In this document: positions 59,844 to 64,000 of the stretch, in pieces
Layout of the letters: every line of letters starts with the position of its first letter
Numbering within the stretch: the stretch's first letter is position 1
DNA from: an uncultured Collinsella sp.
GTDB taxonomy: Bacteria > Actinomycetota > Coriobacteriia > Coriobacteriales > Coriobacteriaceae
Direction of reading: 5' to 3'
Assembly (NCBI GenBank): GCA_938005465.1
Contig: CALLNU010000033.1
Coordinates: 1 to 64,000, forward strand
Length of the DNA: 64,000 bases
The notes under the pieces: generated by a model
Seen by the model: the letters and a program-made list of their open reading frames with translations, nothing else
Told to the model about the DNA's origin: nothing
The model's database searches: none
Translations under genes and position numbers: made by a program

Positions 59844-60035
59844 GCTCGTTTCCTTACATGAGTTCATCGAAATCAAAACGCCCGCCCGTCGGCGGCGCTT
59901 TTGTCTCTTTACCCACAGGTTGTCTATGTTAACAGCTGGAGGAATATCTATAAACCCGGCTCACATGAATGCAGGTTATGACCGCATCGCGGGACTCACC
60001 GCGCGATGCGCGACAGGCGCCCCGCAAGAGAAACC

Positions 60036-60725
60036 CTAGGCGTCTTTCACCACGTCGGGACTCGTCGCACGCGATGCGCGATAGGCATCGGCCTCCTTGG
60101 AGACGCGTTCGAGCAGCTCGGATGTATCGACGCCCTCGACTTGCGCGACCGTTTCCACCGTCTGCATGGCGACCGCCCTCAGGTACGCGCACGCGCTGTC
60201 CCCCGGCTGCTCGAGGTCTATCTCCTCGCCGCCCTCCCGGGCAAAGCCGACCGCCATCACAAAGCCCATGATGCCCGAGACCAGAAAGCCCACCGCAAAG
60301 CTCGAATCTGCCTTGAGCTCTTCTCCGTCGGGGTGGACGATCTCTCTCACGCGGTCGATGATGATCGTATGGATGCCCTGCACGACCTGCTCGGCGGCAC
60401 CCGCCCTCATGGTGATGACGATGCGCCGCAGCAGGCAGCGGACGTCGCGCCGGTCGAACGCCGAAAGGTCGCCCTCGCTCGAAAAATGCCAGAGGGCATC
60501 GGTGATGAGCTCGTTATCCTGCAGCAGCTGGGCTATGGCGATGGCGACGAGTTCATCGAAATCGTGAAAATAGTAGTAAAACGTTCCGCGATTGCACTGG
60601 GCGGCGCGGGTCACCTCGCCAACCGACAGCTCGAAGATGCTGTTGTTCTCGATGAGCTCCCAAAACGCCTCGATGATACGGGTGCGTGCATCGGGCGCAT
60701 CGGCGTCCTTACGCGGTCTCGCCAT
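60036..60725 (-). CDS. TetR-family transcriptional regulator
   Basis: The 229-residue protein has an N-terminal TetR HTH (RTRIIEAFWELIENNSIFEL, SVGEVTRAAQCNRGTFYYYF then HDFDELVAI) and a helical ligand domain. ATG 60725 overlaps the end of the large activase gene by 17 bases, so it is translated from the same message and probably controls that operon in response to a metabolite. The ligand is unknown. Confidence 0.88.
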   Translation of the reverse strand: MARPRKDADAPDARTRIIEAFWELIENNSIFELSVGEVTRAAQCNRGTFYYYFHDFDELVAIAIAQLLQDNELITDALWHFSSEGDLSAFDRRDVRCLLRRIVITMRAGAAEQVVQGIHTIIIDRVREIVHPDGEELKADSSFAVGFLVSGIMGFVMAVGFAREGGEEIDLEQPGDSACAYLRAVAMQTVETVAQVEGVDTSELLERVSKEADAYRASRATSPDVVKDA

Positions 60726-63700
60726 GCGCCTCACCGCACCCCTGCGCCTTGGCGTTCATGATGAGCATCTGAAGACGGTTCTCCACGTTGGCGAAGCTCA
60801 CGTCGGGATCGTAGTCGAGCGGCAGGAACTGCGCCGTGGGATACTGCTCCTTGAGCGCATGGATGAGCCCGCGCCCCACGACATGGTTGGGCAGACACCC
60901 GAACGGCTGCAGGATCACGAAGTTGCGGCAGCCGCGCTTGGCGTGCTCGAGGATCTCCGCCGGAATCAGCACGCCCTCGCCCGCATCGAACGTATGGTGC
61001 AGGATCTTATCGCTCGCGCGCACGAGCTCGGGCATGCGCGTCGGCGGCTCGTAGAGCGGGCTCGCCGCGCCCAGGCGGTCGCAACGGTCGTGCGCGAGCT
61101 CGAACAGGTTGTCCGCCGTGGCGTACCAGGCCTTTTCGGGCAGCGACAGGTCGACGTGGAACTCGCGCGACTGCGCATGCTTGTAGAAATAGGTTTTGCG
61201 GATCACGTCGGTCATGCGCGCCTCGATAACCTCGAGCCCGTTGTCCTCGAGGTAGCGCTCGATCTCGTGGTTGGCGCCGAGATGGAAATTGAGCAGGTAC
61301 TCGCCCACGATGAGAACGGTCGGATGCGGGTTCGAGCGGTCGTACGGAACGGCGTCCATGATCGCAAGCGCGCGTTTGAAGCCCGTCGCCTGGCCTCTCA
61401 GCCCGGAGCGCTCCATGCCCTCGATAACCTCATCGAGCGCGCGGTCGAACGCAGCGTCCGCCGCGCCCTTCTCGAGCTCGTAGGGACGGATGCGCCTAAG
61501 CATGGCCTCGAGGGCATCGATCATGGGAAGACCGTAGGCGATCTGGATGCTCGGGCCAAGGCCGAGCTTGAAGCCCGGATGCGCATTGTGGGCATCGACG
61601 TCGTCGTTGGTGAGCACCGGGACATAGTCGTATCCCGCGTCGTCGAGCGCGCGGCGCAGCAGGGGCATGTAGTGCGTCAGGCGGCAGTCGCCGATATACT
61701 TGCCAGTCACCACGGCGACGTCGTGCGGGTCGTACTTACCGCTCTCGAGTGCCGCGAGCGCCTCGCCGATCACGATTTGCGCGGGGAAGCAGATGTCGTT
61801 GTGCACATAGCGTTTGCCCAGGCGGATGGCATCCTCGCGCCCGATATCAAGGGCCTCGGCGCGCACGCCCTGATTGCGCATCGCCGCGGTCATGAGCCTG
61901 CAGAACGCATGGGAGGTGTTGGGGACCAGCGCGATCTTGTCGTGCCGGTCGCGCTTGGTGTACTTGACCTTATACGGGTCGTCGAGCGGATGGACCGCGT
62001 GCACCCGGGCGCCCTCGGCACGCTCCTCCGCGCGACGACGGTTGACCGACTCGATAAACGAACGCACGCGAATGCCCATGGGACCGGCGACGTCGCTCTC
62101 ATCGAGCTTGATCATCATCGGAACCTTGGAGCCCATCTCGCCCATCATGCGCGCGATCTCGTCGGTGAGATACGCATCGTGGCCGCAGCCGAAGCTGCCC
62201 ATCTGCACGAGCTCGAGCTCGGGCGTCGATGCGACGATGACCGCGCACGACAGCATGCGCGCATGGTAGTTGTTCACGATGTCGATGCGGCTGTTGGAAA
62301 GATCGACGTTGCAGACCCCCGGCACCGCATCGGGCGTCAGCACGGGGATGCCGCGCTCAGAGAAGAGCTTGGGCAGCCCGTGGTTGACCAGCGGGTCGTT
62401 GTGGTACGGGCGCGAAGCGATCACCACCGCGTAGCCGCCGTCCTCGCGCACGTTCTCGAGCACCTGCCTGCCGCGCAGCTGCAGCTGGTTCTCAAACGTC
62501 TCCTGCGCGCGGTCCGCCTGCTCGGTCGCCTTGGCAACCAGGTCGGCATCGATATCGAAGGTCTCCTTGCACCGCGCCTTGAGCTGGCGGTTTCGGTCGC
62601 CCTCGTCGTACCAGTGGAACAGCGGCGTATCGAACGGAACGCCGAAACGCTCCTCCGGGTTATCGGAATTGCGCATCACGTAGGGGTATCCCTTTACGAC
62701 GGCGCACATCCACTCGCTGGTAGAGGCGGTGTTTTCGGTGGGCACCGTCGTGATGATGGGCATGAAGATGCGGTCGACGCCGGCGTCGACGAGATTGCGG
62801 ATGTGCCCGTGGACGAGCTTGGCCGGGAAGCACACGGTGTCGGATGTGACGTGCGCCAGACCGCGCTCGTACATCGCCTTGGTGCTGCGTCCCGAGACGC
62901 GCACCTTAAAGCCGAGCGTGCTGAAGAACGTCGACCAGAACGGCATGGTGTCCCAGAACTCGAGCACACGGGGAATGCCGATCGTGACATCGCGCCCCCC
63001 GCAGACGGGAACCGTGGGGTACGACTCGAACAGCAGCTTCTCGCGGTCGACAAAGAGATTGGGGGCAGCCGCGGTCCGGTCGCGCCCCGTGCCGGGTGCC
63101 TGTGCCTCGCAAGCACCCTGCGGACGCAGCTCCTCCGCCGCGGGAACCTCGCGCACGAGCTCATCCCATGAGATGGCGCCGCCGCGCGGGCAGCGATTGC
63201 CCGTGACGTAAAGCGAGCCGTCGCCAAATGCCACGACCGCGCGCTGGCAGCGGTTGTTGCACCGACGGCAGGTAACGCCGCCGAACTCGCGATGCTCGAA
63301 GCGCTCCACGGCATCGAGCCCGATAAACGACGTGCCGGCGTCGCCCTTGCGGCATTCCTCGCGCGCGAGCAGGGCGATACCGATAGCGCCCATCAGCCCC
63401 GGGTGGGGCGCACGCGTGACGGGTTTGCCCAGATACTGCTCGAATGCGCGCAGCACCGCGTCGTTTCGGAACGTGCCGCCCTGGACGACGACTTTGTCGC
63501 CCAGACGGTTGAGATTTGAAACGCGAATGACCTTGGTGAACACGTTCTCGATAATCGAACGGCAGAGACCGGCCATGATGTCGCCCGGACCCTTACCGCG
63601 CCGCTGCTCGGAAACGACGCTGCTGTTCATGAACACCGTGCAGCGGCTGCCGAGAACGGCGGGGGCTTTGGACGAAAATGCCTCGGTCGCGATATCCTCA

Positions 63701-64000
63701 ACGGCTATTCCGAGGTTTTTGGCAAAACCCTCGAGGAACGAGCCGCAGCCCGCAGAGCACGCCTCGTTGACGACGATATCGGTCAGCACGCCGTGGTTGA
63801 GCCAGATGGCCTTCATATCCTGTCCGCCGATGTCGAGCACGAAGGTCGCATCGGGAACGCATGCGCACGCGGCGCGGGCGTGCGCGACCGTCTCGACCGT
63901 ATGGTAGTCGGCGTGGAACGCGCGCGCGAAAAGCTCCTCGCCGTATCCCGTGGTGCCCACGGCATCGATCGCAAGCGTGACTCCCGCTGTCTCCCAGCGG
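60709..64000 (-). CDS. 2-hydroxyacyl-CoA dehydratase activase fused to dehydratase-like domain (partial)
   Basis: The gene runs off the right edge; at least 1096 residues are visible. The visible N-terminal part is an ASKHA ATPase of the BadF/HgdC type: FVLDIGGQDMKAIWL, NEACSAGCGSFLEGFAKNLG and VVVQGGTFRNDAVLRAFEQY. A Cys cluster (CRRCNNRC) follows, then a DUF2229-type domain (VCGGRDVTIGIPRVLEFWDT) and a dehydratase D-subunit-like half (GFKVRVSGRSTKAMYERGL, VMRNSDNPEERFGVPFDTPL). This matches large acyl-CoA dehydratase activase proteins of gut anaerobes. Its substrate is unknown. Confidence 0.9.
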   Translation of the reverse strand, partial: RWETAGVTLAIDAVGTTGYGEELFARAFHADYHTVETVAHARAACACVPDATFVLDIGGQDMKAIWLNHGVLTDIVVNEACSAGCGSFLEGFAKNLGIAVEDIATEAFSSKAPAVLGSRCTVFMNSSVVSEQRRGKGPGDIMAGLCRSIIENVFTKVIRVSNLNRLGDKVVVQGGTFRNDAVLRAFEQYLGKPVTRAPHPGLMGAIGIALLAREECRKGDAGTSFIGLDAVERFEHREFGGVTCRRCNNRCQRAVVAFGDGSLYVTGNRCPRGGAISWDELVREVPAAEELRPQGACEAQAPGTGRDRTAAAPNLFVDREKLLFESYPTVPVCGGRDVTIGIPRVLEFWDTMPFWSTFFSTLGFKVRVSGRSTKAMYERGLAHVTSDTVCFPAKLVHGHIRNLVDAGVDRIFMPIITTVPTENTASTSEWMCAVVKGYPYVMRNSDNPEERFGVPFDTPLFHWYDEGDRNRQLKARCKETFDIDADLVAKATEQADRAQETFENQLQLRGRQVLENVREDGGYAVVIASRPYHNDPLVNHGLPKLFSERGIPVLTPDAVPGVCNVDLSNSRIDIVNNYHARMLSCAVIVASTPELELVQMGSFGCGHDAYLTDEIARMMGEMGSKVPMMIKLDESDVAGPMGIRVRSFIESVNRRRAEERAEGARVHAVHPLDDPYKVKYTKRDRHDKIALVPNTSHAFCRLMTAAMRNQGVRAEALDIGREDAIRLGKRYVHNDICFPAQIVIGEALAALESGKYDPHDVAVVTGKYIGDCRLTHYMPLLRRALDDAGYDYVPVLTNDDVDAHNAHPGFKLGLGPSIQIAYGLPMIDALEAMLRRIRPYELEKGAADAAFDRALDEVIEGMERSGLRGQATGFKRALAIMDAVPYDRSNPHPTVLIVGEYLLNFHLGANHEIERYLEDNGLEVIEARMTDVIRKTYFYKHAQSREFHVDLSLPEKAWYATADNLFELAHDRCDRLGAASPLYEPPTRMPELVRASDKILHHTFDAGEGVLIPAEILEHAKRGCRNFVILQPFGCLPNHVVGRGLIHALKEQYPTAQFLPLDYDPDVSFANVENRLQMLIMNAKAQGCGEAHGETA

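Overview
The window reads as a high-GC gut actinobacterium of the class Coriobacteriia, most likely a Collinsella. The basis is my recognition of protein style (a fused FeoA-FeoB, LAATG-type wall anchor, ClpC with a Gly-rich tail), strong GC bias, actinobacterial tRNA and ribosomal layout, and a recurring family of GGGACAGG-loop hairpins. No search was run, so the genus is an inference.

Layout. 1-975 holds an RsbW-like anti-sigma kinase and the C-terminal half of a SpoIIE-type phosphatase that look clostridial; at about 975 this runs in frame into a Collinsella-like MFS transporter, so the left edge is probably a chimeric join (assembly error or rearrangement). 2.2-20.2 kb is ordinary chromosome: feoAB, an esterase, a PTS EIIA, asnS, a WYL-like regulator, an ABC uptake system, a frameshifted wall-anchored 5'-nucleotidase, mscS, a BMP-like/phosphoesterase pair, and an ECF sigma with a DUF4179 partner. 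20.5-22.0 kb is a decayed leu operon: its attenuator and leader peptide are intact, but leuA has lost its start codon, carries a stop and is joined to the 3' half of leuB. 22.1-26.5 kb is the classical tRNA-tuf-rpmG-tRNA-secE-nusG-rplK-rplA block, all on the minus strand.

27316-44531 is an integrative mobilizable element of about 17.2 kb inserted at the 3' end of a tRNA-Thr(UGU) gene, bounded by 46-bp direct repeats. It carries a tyrosine integrase, excisionase-like proteins, a MOBL-type relaxase, a VirD4-type coupling protein, several small proteins of unknown role, a membrane-tethered HNH nuclease, an Mrr remnant, a single-chain Type ISP restriction-modification enzyme, a degenerate DnaC-like protein and an orphan zinc-finger protein. 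No VirB4 or other secretion-channel gene is seen, so it should depend on a helper for transfer.

Directly beyond the tRNA is an HTH-HipA-like kinase in one chain, with its promoter inside a 22-bp inverted repeat. 46.1-64 kb returns to core genes: yacP-like, rlmB, a structured 102-nt element, cysS, ispF, ispD, disA, a Mn2+ riboswitch with mntP, a complete hipBA module with its operator, pepD, a RelB-like/PIN toxin-antitoxin pair, clpC, a TetR regulator, and a large 2-hydroxyacyl-CoA dehydratase activase that runs off the right edge.
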